DNA from: Vitrella brassicaformis
Taxonomy: Eukaryota; Sar; Vitrellaceae
NCBI GenBank assembly: GCA_001179505.1
Contig: CDMY01000510.1
Coordinates: 120,882-184,881 of the forward strand
DNA: 64,000 nt
Direction of reading: 5' to 3'
The notes under the pieces were generated by a model. The model saw only the letters and a list, made by a program, of their open reading frames with translations, did not search any database and was not told where the DNA came from. Each line of letters begins with the position of its first letter. Position 1 is the stretch's first letter. Position numbers and translations under genes: made by a program. Below are positions 11,801-22,524 of this stretch, in pieces.

Positions 11801-12041
11801 GCCAGCAATCGGTGTTGTGCAGCAGTGCATCCCCCTGGGCAGGTGCATTCCTGTTCTCCTGGCTGGTCTGTCGATGCATCGGCGATGCATTCGAGAAAGG
11901 GGCCCATACACCCCACTTACCCCTCCCGCCAGCACCGCTGCTCTCTCCTCTCTCGCCCCGGCGGTCATCCCTCACGCCTGCTGGCCATCCCTCGTCATCA
12001 CCATCACCCATCCCCGAGTCGCGACGCCGGAGGCGGCTCAT
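8817..12041 (-). pseudogene. Acidic, low-complexity nuclear-type protein gene with AP2-like segment and frameshifts
   Basis: Coding-like exons on the minus strand begin at ATG 12041 (MSRLRRRDSGMGDGDDEGW), then 11751-11626, 11507 down to about 10907, about 10812-10136, and further exons to a stop at 8817. Residues NYQGRQIKVATYATRDEAIAAK resemble the second half of an AP2 DNA-binding domain (weak match). The middle is Pro/Asp/Gln-rich, and the C-terminus has basic NLS-like clusters (ARRKRRHREP, PPKRARREA). The frame is lost three times at homopolymers: C7 near 11495, A4 at 11356-11359 and a G run near 11020. Each needs one extra base. An in-frame TAG at 10005-10007 may sit in a mini-intron. It is either decayed or carries homopolymer sequencing errors. 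Confidence 0.55.
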
Positions 12042-12330
12042 TTCGCCATTGTGGCGCCGCTTGGTGGACCGCGGCTGGTCCTTTCTACCTGGAGGTCACT
12101 GGCAGGCCTCTGCCTGCTGCCAATTCGTTGTCTGCATCGTTCGTTTGTTCGTTTTCACCTCCCGCTGCCAACTCGGATCGCCAGAGAGCTCGCAACGGGT
12201 TTTGAGGTGCCGCTGTTGCTGTTTTTGAGAGGAGGAAGAGGACAAAAAACACATAGCCAGATATCTTCTTGATCTCTTAAAGGCTGAGCAGGAGGTCCTG
12301 TTTCGTCGCCCGCGTGTGTGAAGGAAAAAG

Positions 12331-13027
12331 ATGGATGGGCTTGGTGGTGGTGATGAAGATGCCGAGAGAAGGCAGCTGCTTCATGACGCGCTCAAGCACA
12401 ACAAGGACTATCAGATCGCTGAGGGCCTGACGGTCAACCTCTTCGACGGTTTTGTGGACTGGAAGAACTTCCACTGCCTTGGGCAGAGCGCCGACCATCC
12501 CTTCCCACACATGGACCCAAGGGCCAGGACCACACATCGAGGGCAGACCTATGTCGAGAGTGACACTGACGCGGAGGTGAGCAGAAGGAACGGGGCGGAG
12601 CATTGATTCGGTTTGATGGCTGGCTGGTCTGGTTTTGACCATTGCACTGCAGATGCTCATCTTCATTCCCTTCAACCAAAAGGTGACCCTGCAGTCGCTC
12701 GGCTTCACCGTCCTCTCATCGCATCTCTCTTTCGGCCCCCGCACCGTCTACCTCTTCCCCAACCGATGGAGTCTCGACTTCGACGACGCTCTCACCACCG
12801 ACCCGGCGCAGACGCTCACCTTCACGCGCGAGGATCTTGCGGACGGCACCGCTCTCTCCCTCTCTGCGGCCAAGTTCTCGTGCGTCGACTGTGTGTGGGT
12901 GTTTGTGGCGTCCAACCAGGGCGGCGAGGAGGTGACGCGGATGAGCAAGATGGGTCTGCTGGGGAGGCCGCTGAAGGACGGGAGCCACCAGAAGCTGGGG
13001 GGCATCAGGGGCATGATGCGAGCATGA
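12331..13027 (+). CDS. PITH-domain protein (PITHD1-like)
   Basis: 206-aa protein from exons 12331-12576 and 12653-13027. The PITH fold is recognisable from DAEMLIFIPFNQKVTLQSLGFTVL, GPRTVYLFPNRWSLDFDDA, PAQTLTFTREDL, and AAKFSCVDCVWVFVASNQGGEEVTRMSKMGLLGRPL, which match the family's V-x-I-x-P-F-N, F-x-N-x-x-x-L-D-F-D and N-Q-G-x-E-x-T-R signatures. PITH domains occur alone (PITHD1) or after thioredoxin in TXNL1, where they contact the proteasome. This protein has no thioredoxin domain, and its size equals PITHD1. The single intron falls just before the first conserved strand. Confidence 0.93.
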
Positions 13028-13731
13028 TACAGACAGACAGGGAGGGGAGGGATGGAGGGAAGTGGGTGGCGAGGACAAAGGTCCCCTGCCACTCACTGCC
13101 TTGTCCACCAGTGAGCGGTTGGTGCTTGTAGAAAGAAGGGCTGCCTGCATGTGTCTGTTGTCATGTCAGCTGGTCGCTTTTGTACATACCTAAGTCAGTC
13201 GGCGATCATGATTGTCACTCCAACGCACGGCACTGATATATGGCTTTTCCCCTTGTCGTGACCTGCGCGATGATGACCAAGATACCGTTTCTGCCGCGAG
13301 AGGTATCTTGGTAGTCATCGTCAGGGCCGCGAGAAGGCGACTGCCACAGCGCCTAGAACATGGAGTCTGTGAAGAGCTGTGTGTGTGCGACTGGGTCTGT
13401 GGCGTAGCACGAGCGTTTGAGCGTTTTTTGACGGTGACACAACTGAGTGTGTATGATCATCATGGCGGTGTTGTGGCCCATCAATGGTTATCGTATCGTT
13501 TTCTGCTTGCTTACGAATGGCTGTAGAAACGACAAGTACCATCGCCGAGCTGTGTGGATGGTGCTAGTCGTCTCCTCAGTGGTCGTGGGAGCAAGGAGAG
13601 AACGGACACCATGTAATTCATCCGGACCATCGTTGTTGAAGCTTGTTCGGTCAGTTGAACCAGACACAGAGAAAGACACAGAGAGACACGCACGTACGTA
13701 GGCTGGCAGACTTCAGCAAGAAACGAACGAA
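13028..13731. other. Intergenic interval between convergent genes
   Basis: About 700 bp between the 3' ends of the PITH and ankyrin/MYND genes. It contains no splice-consistent coding sequence, and I see no RNA gene or clear repeat in it. Confidence 0.6.
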
Positions 13732-15429
13732 TCATGGGGCGAGGTGTGGCGGGTCGCGGCACACTCGCTTGTGTGCATTGAAGTCTTTCTTCTGACACAC
13801 ACTCGAACAGTAGCGCGTCACCCCACACTTCAGACACAGCAAATCGGCTCCGATCTTCCCGCATGCGCCACACCTCTTCATCACCGTCACACACTCAACC
13901 TGCACACACACATACATACACTCATCCATCCATCCACCCACCCACCACTGAACAGACCGAGCCTTATCTTTCTTACGGCTTCCTTGGGCAGTCCGGGGAT
14001 CGGCCACTCACCCCCATTGAACCCCTGCACCAGATCCAACGGCGTCCTCCCCAGACCATTCCTACACACAAACAGAGACACCACGCTCACAGGGTGCACA
14101 GAAGCGGTCCATTGAGATGTGTCCGGCCCACCTGATGGCCACTGTGGCCCCACTCTCTTGCAGAAGTGCGACACACGGCCCATCACGCGCCTCCGCAGCA
14201 AAATGAAGAGCCGTATAACCTGTCGACAGAAGCAAACACGCCATCTGATTTGGGCTGTGTCTCCCGTACCGTTGTCAGCCGCCGCATTGACGAAGGGCAC
14301 AATCATCGGCTTTTCCCCTCCGCCAGCCACCTCACCCAGCGCCATCAGGACCATCCTCACAGGCGACAGCCTATCAGCCCCCCGACCCTCCCTGTCCCTG
14401 CTCGCGACACCCGCCCTCCTCACCGCGGCCATCAGCGGAGTCAGGCCGCCCTTTCCCGGCAGAGATGGATCGGCGCCGCTTTGCAGCAGAGCCATGACGG
14501 CGATGTCTCTGCCTGAGTTGATGGCGAGGATCAGGGGGGAGGGAGGGGGAGGGACTGGGGAAGAGAGGGATGGGCTGGTGGGCGGAGTGAGCTCGGTTGC
14601 ATGCAGCGATGCGTTGCGTGAGAGCAGCAGCTGGATGAGCTTTGCGTGGCCCTTCTGACATGCGTAGTGAAGAGCGGTCCATCCGTGGTGGTCCTGCTGG
14701 TTGACTGATGGAGGGTGGGCAATGAAAAATAGCTGCTGGACCGCCCTCAGCGTCTCGCCGTCATCACATGAACAGTGGCTACACACCTATGCAGCCAACC
14801 AACCGCACGACAAACAACTACAGCTAAAGAGATGCACTTCGTGTCTCACCCACCTCATGCAGTGGTGTAGAGCCGGAGATGGTGTCTACAATGGTCGCAT
14901 CACATCCTGGTGCGTCCGCAAGGCAGGAAATCATCTTGCCGCCGCCATGCGCAAAGGCATTGCACGCCAGCCAGAGAGCAGTGCGGCCATACATGTCTCG
15001 CTGGTTGACGTCATAGTGGCAGTCGCGGAGCAGATGGCACACCTAGAAAGGGAAGGACACAAAAAAAATGAGAACAGCCATCCATCCATCCATCCCACCC
15101 TCTTTGTCCCACACCAGGTGTTCGTTCTTTGACAAGACGGCAAGATGCAGAGGAGGCGGACTGTCTGGACCAGGCGCAAACTGTCCAAGAAGACGGCACG
15201 ATGGTTCACACCCTGCCTGCACACAGCAACAGTGCCTTGTCCTAAATCTGGACTGCAGAAGCTGGTCCTCTTTTCCACTCACCTGGCAGGCGGCGAGGTA
15301 CGGCCCGAGTGCGTCGCTGTCATCGCCTCTGCCGTGACCATCTCCATCTGAGCTCAAGAAGGGCAGCCTTTTCAGTGCTCTGGAGAGAAACTCAGGTGTG
15401 TCGAGTGAAGCCTTTGCTTCCAACTCCAT
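13732..15429 (-). CDS. Ankyrin-repeat protein with C-terminal MYND zinc finger
   Basis: 431-aa protein from seven exons: 15429-15283, 15216-15115, 15042-14854, 14786-14270, 14219-14132, 14061-13977 and 13899-13732, with consistent phases. Ankyrin units are visible at PPLHLAVLSKNEHL, YGRTALWLACNAF, GSTPLHEV, GWTALHYACQKGHAKLIQLLL, GLTPLMAAVRRAG, GYTALHFAAEA and GRTPLDLVQGF. The C-terminus is a MYND finger: CGACGKIGADLLCLKCGVTRYCSSVCQKKDFNAHKRVC, with all Cys/His ligands in register. Ankyrin-MYND proteins act as protein-protein adaptors; the partner is unknown. The gene is divergent from the gene starting at 15631, with 201 bp between the ATGs. Confidence 0.93.
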
Positions 15430-15630
15430 CAGGGGAGAGAGGGGACAAAAAGAGGATCGCTGGCTAAGCTCGCAGCCCCTGTGCCTCCGAGTCTCTCCTT
15501 TGCACTCTGACAGGCCCCTGATCTCTTCTCCCTTGGGCCGTCGGGGGGCTTTTTGTTCCGTGTAGTTCCTCGAGCTCCTGCCGTTGGGAACAGCCGTTAA
15601 CAGTACTGGCTGTTCGCACAATTGCAAGAG

Positions 15631-16563
15631 ATGAGGGATTCGGCCTCCTCGTCGTCAGCGGCATGGCTGCCATCAGACGACCCCCGTGACGAGTCGTGCC
15701 TCCCACCTGAGCTGGCTGCTGTGGACCAGAAGCGCCTCGTGCTCGAGAGCACCCTCTCGAAAATCGACACCGCCATGGTGAGAGTGTGTGAGAAGAGCAC
15801 GTCAAATGACCACATCGCTGGTCTGTCGGTTGTGTTGTCTCGCTGCTTGTCGTTTCAGGCGATGCCAGTAGAGGCTGGAGGGTGCATCAACGAGGACCAT
15901 CGCCTCCTCTGCGAGCAGTGTGCCGGTGACCTCCGTGACCTGCTGCAGAGCATCACGGCCGTCCGCGCCCGTATGATGGAGGGATTTGCGCTCTTCGGCG
16001 AGGCGTACAGGGCCCTCAGGTCATCGCAGCCGTCTCTCCCGCGTGAGGCGGCCGTCCACATGGTGGTTCACGAGCGGCACATCCCCCCTCTCCGTCCAGC
16101 GGACGTCACGGAGTTTCAGCTGCTCACTGAGGAGATCGCCAAGGTCGAGCGCACTGCCCAGCGTGCGCTGGCAATGAGACGGCGGGGCGGCCTCAGCCGT
16201 CATAGGGCACCAGACCAAGAGGGGGGGCGCATCAGCCGCCGAGACGTGGACCTGCTGCACTCCCTCCTCTCACAGTCACGGCAGCACGAGGCCTCCTCTC
16301 CGCCGTCGACGGGTGGGCCACTAGACGGACTGGATGAGCTGAGTGGTCGTGGTGGCGGTGGTGTGCATGGCCGTGACAACGTGGCGATGGGCAGCCCCGC
16401 GTCGTCTCGTTCGCGCATGAGCACTGAGGTGTCTGGGAGACGGGATACGTCTGACATGGACATGGAATATGACGCTATGGAGCAAGACGAGCCTGAGGAG
16501 GGGATGAGGGAAGGGGGGCAGCCACGTAACGATGGGCGGGGAGACGTGCCACCACCGGGATGA
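15631..16563 (+). CDS. Unknown protein, helical N-half, Ser/Asp-rich tail
   Basis: 283-aa protein if the 81-nt GT-AG intron 15778-15858 is removed; the intron is itself in frame, so retention would give 310 residues. I do not recognise the family. The N-terminal part (CEQCAGDLRDLLQSITAVRARMMEGFALFGEAYRALRSSQ, DVTEFQLLTEEIAKVERTAQRALAMRR) looks alpha-helical with weak heptads. The last 90 residues are Gly/Ser/Asp-rich and probably disordered, ending in an acidic stretch (DMDMEYDAMEQDEPEEGM). The first genuine ATG is 15631. Confidence 0.75.
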   Translation: MRDSASSSSAAWLPSDDPRDESCLPPELAAVDQKRLVLESTLSKIDTAMVRVCEKSTSNDHIAGLSVVLSRCLSFQAMPVEAGGCINEDHRLLCEQCAGDLRDLLQSITAVRARMMEGFALFGEAYRALRSSQPSLPREAAVHMVVHERHIPPLRPADVTEFQLLTEEIAKVERTAQRALAMRRRGGLSRHRAPDQEGGRISRRDVDLLHSLLSQSRQHEASSPPSTGGPLDGLDELSGRGGGGVHGRDNVAMGSPASSRSRMSTEVSGRRDTSDMDMEYDAMEQDEPEEGMREGGQPRNDGRGDVPPPG

Positions 16564-16992
16564 CTGACCGACCGACCGATCCAGACAAGACGGTTCTAAT
16601 GTACACTAGTCTGGGTGGCGGGGTGTGTCGAGTCTCGGGGATGGGTGCGGGTGCGGTTTTGTCTGCTGGTGGTGCTGCTGGTGCTGGTGCTGTACATGAA
16701 TGCGGTGATTGTGCCGGATTGATTGATCATGACGGCTGACCAATCTTCTCTGAGACATGGTGTCATTCTTAGCCTGCATGGAGGACCATTCATATATTGA
16801 CTTTTAGCGCTCTGCCGCTTCAAAAAGTACAGGTCCGGTCCGCATGTATGGGTCATCCGGCCAACACTGAACACACACGGGTACCGTGGAGAATCGGAGA
16901 GACAGAAGCAACAGACAGGACATGATATAAAATGTAGGCAACGGTCGTCCTCTGGCTGCCAACGCGACGGCTGGGGATGAATGGATAGCGAG
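16564..16992. other. Intergenic interval with one copy of the dispersed AT-rich motif
   Basis: No coding sequence supported. It contains the motif copy at 16921-16943 described separately, just 3' of the truncated paralogue on the minus strand. Confidence 0.6.
16921..16943 (+). repeat. Dispersed AT-rich motif, copy 1
   Basis: Contains ATATAAAATGTAGGCAACG preceded by CATG. Near-identical copies occur at 18121-18142, 18290-18322 and, inverted, 57171-57192. All four lie at the edges of duplicated or broken gene fragments. Confidence 0.75.
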
Positions 16993-18070
16993 TCAGGCTC
17001 TGTTCACTGCTGCTGCAGCGATTGCGATGGGCCATCGGCGTGGTGGCGTCAGAGGGTCGCCCTTCTCGTCGCGAGTCCATTCCACATCACCACCAGCACC
17101 ACCAGCACGAGCACCAGCACCGCGGGCAGCCTCACGACGGACCCTCTTAGGCGGCGATGGACGGTCGTCCTGGTGGTCGTCCGTGGTGTCGGCTGGGTCC
17201 CGATACCGGCGCTTCCGGCGGGCAGCCAGGGGCACATCGTCGTCGAGGTCGCCGTCAGGCTGCTGCGTGCCTGGAGGGAAACTGTAGACAGAAAGACAGA
17301 CAGACAGAGGGACAGCGAGAGTCGTTTGGCTGAATGTCTGTGTGCCGTTCTCGACGTGTGGGTGCGAAAGGTGCCTACCCGGCGAGTTCGTCGCCATCTG
17401 GTGATGGCACCAGCACGTCATTAGCACCTTCTGCTGCTGCTGCTGCGGCAGCTGCTGCCGCTGCAGGGCCTTCTGAGTCTGCATGGATAAGTAAAGAAAT
17501 ACACACACGACACAGAAAGAGAGGGGGAATGCAATGCATGTACAGGTCGACGCACGCCCGTGGTGTGTGGTTTGTCCGCTCACCGACATCCATCCCATCG
17601 CCGTGAGCCTGGCCCGCCTGCTGGTCTTGGTCTTGGTTGTTCCACCCATCCTCACCCACCTGCTGACCGACGGCAGCACTCTCATCGGCAGCCTCACGAC
17701 CCTCCTGCCCTCCTTCCTCATCGACATCATCCGCCTCATCGGCCTCGCGATGCGCCGCCGGTCCCTCCTGCTCGAGCAGTGGAGGTTCCTGAGGGCCCGG
17801 GCCGTCGTGCTTCTGGCCGTGCTGGGGCGAATCCGGGTTGAGACCACCGCCGATACCGCCGCGCTGGGGGGCGACCTGGCGGGAGAACGGGGAGGGGAGG
17901 GTCTGCAGGAAGCGATGCAGGCAGGCAGGACACGTGATCCTTGTCCTTGACTGCAGGCAGTGTGGTGTGCTACCTACCCGTCCTCGAGGTGCCGCTCATC
18001 CTCGGCCCCTCCCTCCGCCTCCTTGCCCTCGCCGTCACGCTGTTGGCCGTTGTCTTGGTCGCACCCTGCA
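16993..18070 (-). pseudogene. 5'-truncated paralogue of the acidic gene at 8817-12041
   Basis: Exons about 18067-17980, 17915-17587, 17481-17380 and 17283-16993 encode GQQRDGEGKEAEGGAEDERHLEDG, an acidic Gln-rich block ending HGDGMDVG, a poly-Ala block followed by DVLVPSPDGDELAG-like residues, and QQPDGDLDDDVPLAARRKRRYRDP ... PPKRVRREAARG. The last three exons and two introns align with 9390-8817 at nucleotide level, including intron sequence around GAGAGTCGTTTGGCT. The AP2-like N-terminal region of the longer copy is absent. The C-terminus differs, reading past the position of the other copy's stop. It may be a truncated gene or a pseudogene. Confidence 0.7.
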
Positions 18071-18120
18071 AGCTAGGTTCTTGATCACCTTGTGGTCGGG
18101 GGCTAGGATGAATCGGTTAC

Positions 18121-18142
18121 GACATGACATAAAATGTAGGCA
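18121..18142 (+). repeat. Dispersed AT-rich motif, copy 2
   Basis: GACATGACATAAAATGTAGG plus CA, one base different in the core from copy 1. A partial echo (AAGTAGGCAACGATGA) follows at 18177-18192. Confidence 0.7.
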
Positions 18143-18289
18143 TCTCCTGTTGAGACACGACAAATGGAAAACAGAAAAAGTAGGCAACGATGACTTGCAC
18201 TCGCTGAACTGAGTACCGTGTCGTCACTTGTGTCGCGGCATTGTTCGCATGCAGCCAGCGGACGTAGCAGCGAATACGGAAAGTCCCAG

Positions 18290-18322
18290 TCATGACAAGA
18301 TATAAAATGTAAGCAACAATGA
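18290..18322 (+). repeat. Dispersed AT-rich motif, copy 3
   Basis: CATGACAAGATATAAAATGT followed by AAGCAACAATGA. Same orientation as copies 1 and 2. Confidence 0.7.
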
Positions 18323-18375
18323 ATTTGTCACTCCCCGCTCTCCGGAATAGATAGAGAGACAAGGTGCGAACAGTC

Positions 18376-18722
18376 TCATGCGTATCGACTGTCGATGGCC
18401 AGCCCGTCCTGACGGTCCTGCCGGCGGAACTCGGCCTCGTAGTAGTGCTCCCATTGCCTTGAAAGCGCCCAGGCGTGCTCCCATTGCCGGTGGTCCGCCT
18501 CAGCGTGGAGCTGAACAGCCGGGGGGTCGGGCTCGATCTGGACGATGACAGAGTCCTCCGGCTCGGGCTCGGGCGGGTGCACGATCAGCACCTGCTGTAG
18601 CTGTCGGCCGTCGTCGGGTAGGATGATGACGATTTGCTCCAGCAGGACGGGGGGCTTCTCGCGGCGTCGCTCCTGGAGGTGCTGCCTGCGGCGGATGAGG
18701 TGGTAGAGGACGCCGAGGACCT
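18376..18722 (-). CDS. Orphan C-terminal exon, Gln/Glu-rich with WEH repeat
   Basis: One exon with an acceptor (CCTGCAG) at 18723 and a stop at 18376-18378. It encodes VLGVLYHLIRRRQHLQERR ... PPVLLEQIVIILPDDG ... DSVIVQIEPDPPAVQLHAEADHRQWEHAWALSRQWEHYYEAEFRRQDRQDG. Codon composition looks strongly coding, and RQWEHAW/RQWEHYY is a short internal repeat. It does not match the C-terminal OB-fold expected for the helicase fragment just upstream, so the two may have been joined by rearrangement. No function assigned. Confidence 0.5.
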
Positions 18723-18924
18723 GCAGGCACGTGTGCATATGATATATAGATATATATCAGACGCACCACGCAGCAGACATACAGACAGACAGACAGACAG
18801 AGAGACAGAGAGACAGAGAGACACGGAGACATGAGCAATGGGTGGTGCAGTGCAGTGCAGTATGCAGGTCAATGTGAGTTGAAGGCGTGCTCTGCTCACT
18901 GCTCCGGCGCCCGCTAGGAGGCAC

Positions 18925-20860
18925 CATGTCACCTGCAAGCCACGCCCTTGAAGCATCCGCATCCGCCTGTTTGCCGAAGGGCGGCTTGAAGGGGCTTCCC
19001 CACAAGCCGACAGTGAGTGCCTGTAACCATAGAAATTCCAGCATTTATAGCTATGAAGTTGGTGCCATCGCCAAAAACAAGTAAAATTGGCCATCGCGTA
19101 CCTCGTTGGGAACACCAAGCGCACACCCAAAAACAAGCATCTTGCCAGCGACAAGATCGACAGGCAGCCGAGCAAGTTGCGCGCCGAGCGCAGTAAGCTC
19201 GAGACGAGATTGAGCGGCTCCGTCGGTGAGGTTGTCTGGAGCCTGTGCGCATGAGAAAATCAGTGAATCATCATTGTATTTCCACGCTTAATGACCTTGG
19301 TGGCTGATATCCCAATAAGGTAGCCCAGCGACTCGTCAATCCTCGTTGGACGGGAAGGATCGAGCATTCCTTGGAAAAACTCATCGGGCGTCCTCGTATT
19401 AAGGACACACACCAGCCAATTTGCCAGATCTCTGCTTATTCGCCCGCAGAATAGCTTGCGTGTCGAAGTTGTCAAGACATGTTGTGCTCCCACCTTGTCA
19501 GCAGCCTCCAGCAGACGCCCGGCTGCAAACGCCCAGCCCGCCCCTTTCGCTGTCTGTCCAGGAATGACACAAACACAAACACAGAGGGATGGCAAATGTA
19601 ATGCGATTTATTGCCCTATCTCCTCACTCAGCGCACGCTTTAGGCATCGAACACGTTCGAAACTCTTCAATCTTGACATACCTTCGAAAGAATCGCGGGT
19701 GGTGGAAGACAATGCTTCACCCTTGTCTCATGGTCGAAAATCTTGTATGTCTTGTGCTGCATGGTGTCTATCACGTGCCTGCAAAAAGTCCCTAAGTCAG
19801 CCGCACTTATCTTTTCTTGGCGATGTCATTCTCTCACCCGACATCATCAATTGTGATAGACACTGTTTTCCTCACGCCTGGACGACCAAAACAACAATAC
19901 ACGCACCAACTCTCATATCCGCATCCTTCTTTATTGTACCGTCTGGTGGCTTCTGTAGAACTCTGTTCTGCTGTTCAGACAAAAGACGGCTATGAAGAGG
20001 CAGCAGCAGAAAGTCAGGCGCTTGTTGATTGCCGAGAAGATGTCGTTGGAAGTCGTTGAGGCATGCCTCAATCTCGGCCGCGCCCGGGAGGAAAAACGAG
20101 GATGGCTTCTGTGCTGGGCGTAGAGTTGTAGATGTGGAGTATCGTCTTCGAATCAGCGCAGTGTTGATGTTCATATCCTGTAAAGGGCAAAACAGGTGGC
20201 AAGGCGGTCTGTGTATTAGTGCGTGCACCTATGTATGTGTCTCACTCTCTTGCGGCGGAGCAGCTGCAGTAGTGTGTACTCGCGGTATGGGTCTCCGTTG
20301 CTTTTTTCGGTAATCCTGCCGCAGTTGGTCTTGATCCTCTGCGTGGACGTCGCTCCACACCTCTGAAATGATCAAGAGTGCAGTCTGGCTGCATCAACCA
20401 TCATCGTAACATTTCCCAGAAGAAAGACACAGTATCCAGCGACAGAATAGAGAGCGAACAAGCAGGGCCCCCACCTCCTCCAGGATATCCTTCAGTGCTT
20501 TGAGGAGGACGTCGGTCTGCTGAGCCCGCTCGTGCACTTCATCCAGGAAGACGTGGTGAAGTCCAGCAATAAAGGGTCCGATGCCAGCATTCTGTACTCA
20601 CAAAATGATGAAGGCAAGAAGTGAGGCGACTCCATTGGCTGACACGCGCTTCCTCACTTCAGGGGGATGCCGAGGTGACGAACAGAATTTTGGTCTGCGC
20701 GCTGCATTTGCTGGCATGTCTGGGAGAGACACCATGTCTACTGAGGCGCCCTCACTACATTCAGTAGGTAGTACCGAATCTTGTAGCCAACCAGCTCCCC
20801 GACAGTGCCCATGAGCTCTGTGATGACCCGCTCTGCAACACACGTGGCGGCCAGGCTGCA
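18925..20860 (-). pseudogene. DEAH-box helicase pseudogene, copy A (DHX29/36/57-like)
   Basis: Minus-strand remnants in helicase order: AATCVAERVITELMGTVGELVGYKIR (20855-20775), QTKILFVTSASP (about 20720-20653), motif II VFLDEVHERAQQTDVLLKAL (about 20570-20478), YREYTLLQLLRRKR (20361-20253), NINTALIRR ... FLPGAAEIEACL ... LLLPLHSR (20178-19960), motif V remnant TVSITIDDVG, HVIDTMQHKTYKIFDHETR, motif VI QRKGRAGRLQPGVCWRLL (19558-19499), a winged-helix/ratchet part (PDEFFQGMLDPSRP, LTALGAQLARLPVDLVAGKMLVFG), and SPFKPPFGKQADADASRAW. Walker A and motif III are missing, and at least three frameshifts occur. Introns are retained, so it arose by DNA duplication rather than retroposition. Confidence 0.85.
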
Positions 20861-20929
20861 AACAAAGGACAACAAGGCCACATCAAGCCCCACATATCTT
20901 ACTCTGATCCGGTCGTCGTCGGAATGGTC

Positions 20930-22340
20930 TGATTCGTCTGCAATTGCCGCTGCAACGGTAGCGGCAGCACTACGAAATGTAGCAGGAATGACGTGTCTTG
21001 ACCCCTCACTGGCAGCCGCATCGGCGCCAGCATCCCCAGCACTGACATAAAACGTGTGGGACGCCTCTTGTATACTGCGCGTACATGGCTTCTTTTCTGG
21101 CCTGCTGCTGCGCAAGTTTGAGGGCCGCATCGTTCCGCGATACCTCAGTACGTAGACAGGACGCCTAGGCCCACACTCGCATACAGATGTCGACGTCAGG
21201 TGGTGTGTGTGTCTGGTGTGGTGTAGAGTCTATTGGTGGGTTACCCTTTGCTGTAGGTTGTCATTGAATATCCTTATGTCATCCAGCTCCGCTCCCAGTG
21301 CAAACATGTCCTCAGTATGCTTCCGCTGACATGAAGATACAGCGAATACAGACAATCCGACGATGACGACTGATCGCTTTATGTGTTTAGACAAACTTAC
21401 GCGTCATATGACGCATTCACCCCTCGGAGCTCAATGCCCACATTGACGGCGAAGCGTTCGGCAGTCTTACGGCGCGAAAGCTCGCTGAAGGATGAAGACA
21501 GAAGCAGAGATGAAAAAGATCCACACATACGTATTTTCTCATCCAATACTTCTGCCTTTCGGCGGGCTTCTTGTTGCTCCTGCAGTCCTTTTTTCGACGC
21601 TGAATGCAGGAACACAAAGTGACCGTGGTGTCCGAGCCCAGCCATATATCCGTTTGTTTCCCTGACCGCTCCTTGTCGTCCTTTTCACGCCCCAGGTCAG
21701 CTGTGAGGCTGCAGGCAGAACAAGCAGGGATGCACTACTCCCCTCTATATTTGTTTGCCGCCCTCCCCTACGTGGCATTTGCTCGTGTGAGGCTGGCAAT
21801 ACGTTCCACTTCTCTGAACAGACATACCATAAAACGAGGCGTTGGCGCAGTGTTGGAGGTCCTCCTGCAATCCGTTGGCGCGCACCCTCTCCAGCTCTGT
21901 GTTGCCATATATAATTTCCTTCTACACGAGAGACAGCCGACCATAAGAGAGCCATGAACCAACACATGCAGTCTTTCTGCGTGTCAGTGCCTGATGCTTA
22001 CCCTGAGGGCCGCGTAGTCATCGTTGTACTTGCCCTGGCTGCCTGACTCTTCGGCGATCTGTCAGAGAGGAGTCAACCATGATCTTCATCAGTTACTCAT
22101 CCGTTCCGTATCTCCCTCACTGGTGGTTTCCCCCTGATGGGCATGCACACGTACACATGACCAGAAGCGCTCCATCATAACGCATCATTTGATTGTAGAG
22201 CTCCTAAGCGTACGGCAACCACACAAGATGGTAAGGAAACGGACTGATCCGGGGCAGTGGCATGCCCCTCCCTTGCTTGCCTCCTGCAAACGCTCCGCAC
22301 GCTGCTGCTCTAGCAATCTGCCGCCGTGCAAGATCTCCGT
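20930..22340 (-). pseudogene. Coiled-coil protein exons fused upstream of the helicase remnant
   Basis: A series of short exons on the minus strand: TEILHGGRLLEQQRAERLQE (about 22340-22280), IAEESGSQGKYNDDYAALR (22059-22001), KEIIYGNTELERVRANGLQEDLQHC (21924-21829), LQEQQEARRKAEVLDEK (near 21570), ELSRRKTAERFAVNVGIELRGVNASYDA (21481-21403), RKHTEDMFALGAELDDIRIFNDNLQQR (21325-21245) and VSRNDAALKLAQQQARKEAMYAQYTRG (21150-21060). They are rich in charged and Leu/Ala residues with heptad spacing. Phases between some neighbours (for example 21403 to 21325) do not join, which suggests decay or missed exons. No family recognised. Confidence 0.5.
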
Positions 22341-22467
22341 CTGTGTGACAGGTCTGCTGAACGATGGCCGTGAATTAGAAGCTCTGTTGCTGTCCACACA
22401 GCCGTAGTCTTGGAAGGACGAGGCGGGCTCCCTCTCCCTTCGTGGCCCTTTCCCTGTCACAGAGCAA

Positions 22468-22524
22468 GGGCGAAAAGAAGGAGGAAGCGGGAAGAACTTC
22501 CTCCTTTTTTGCCCCTTTTCGCCC
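22468..22524. repeat. 57-nt two-step inverted repeat upstream of the helical-repeat gene
   Basis: Outer arms GGGCGAAAAG (22468-22477) and CTTTTCGCCC (22515-22524) are perfect complements. Inner arms AAGGAGGAAG (22478-22487) and CTTCCTCCTT (22497-22506) are also perfect, with a 9-nt loop and an 8-nt bulge on the right. It lies 63 nt before the ATG at 22588, so it could fold in the 5' UTR or act as a promoter element. Confidence 0.8.

Noticed and set aside
16921-18322. AT-rich motif as a spliced-leader gene
   Set aside because: It does not resemble the dinoflagellate spliced leader and lacks a following donor and Sm-type site in a consistent position.
19456-19995. Plus-strand frame of 179 codons as a gene
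   Set aside because: It runs antisense to helicase copy A exons carrying motif VI, which are clearly on the minus strand.
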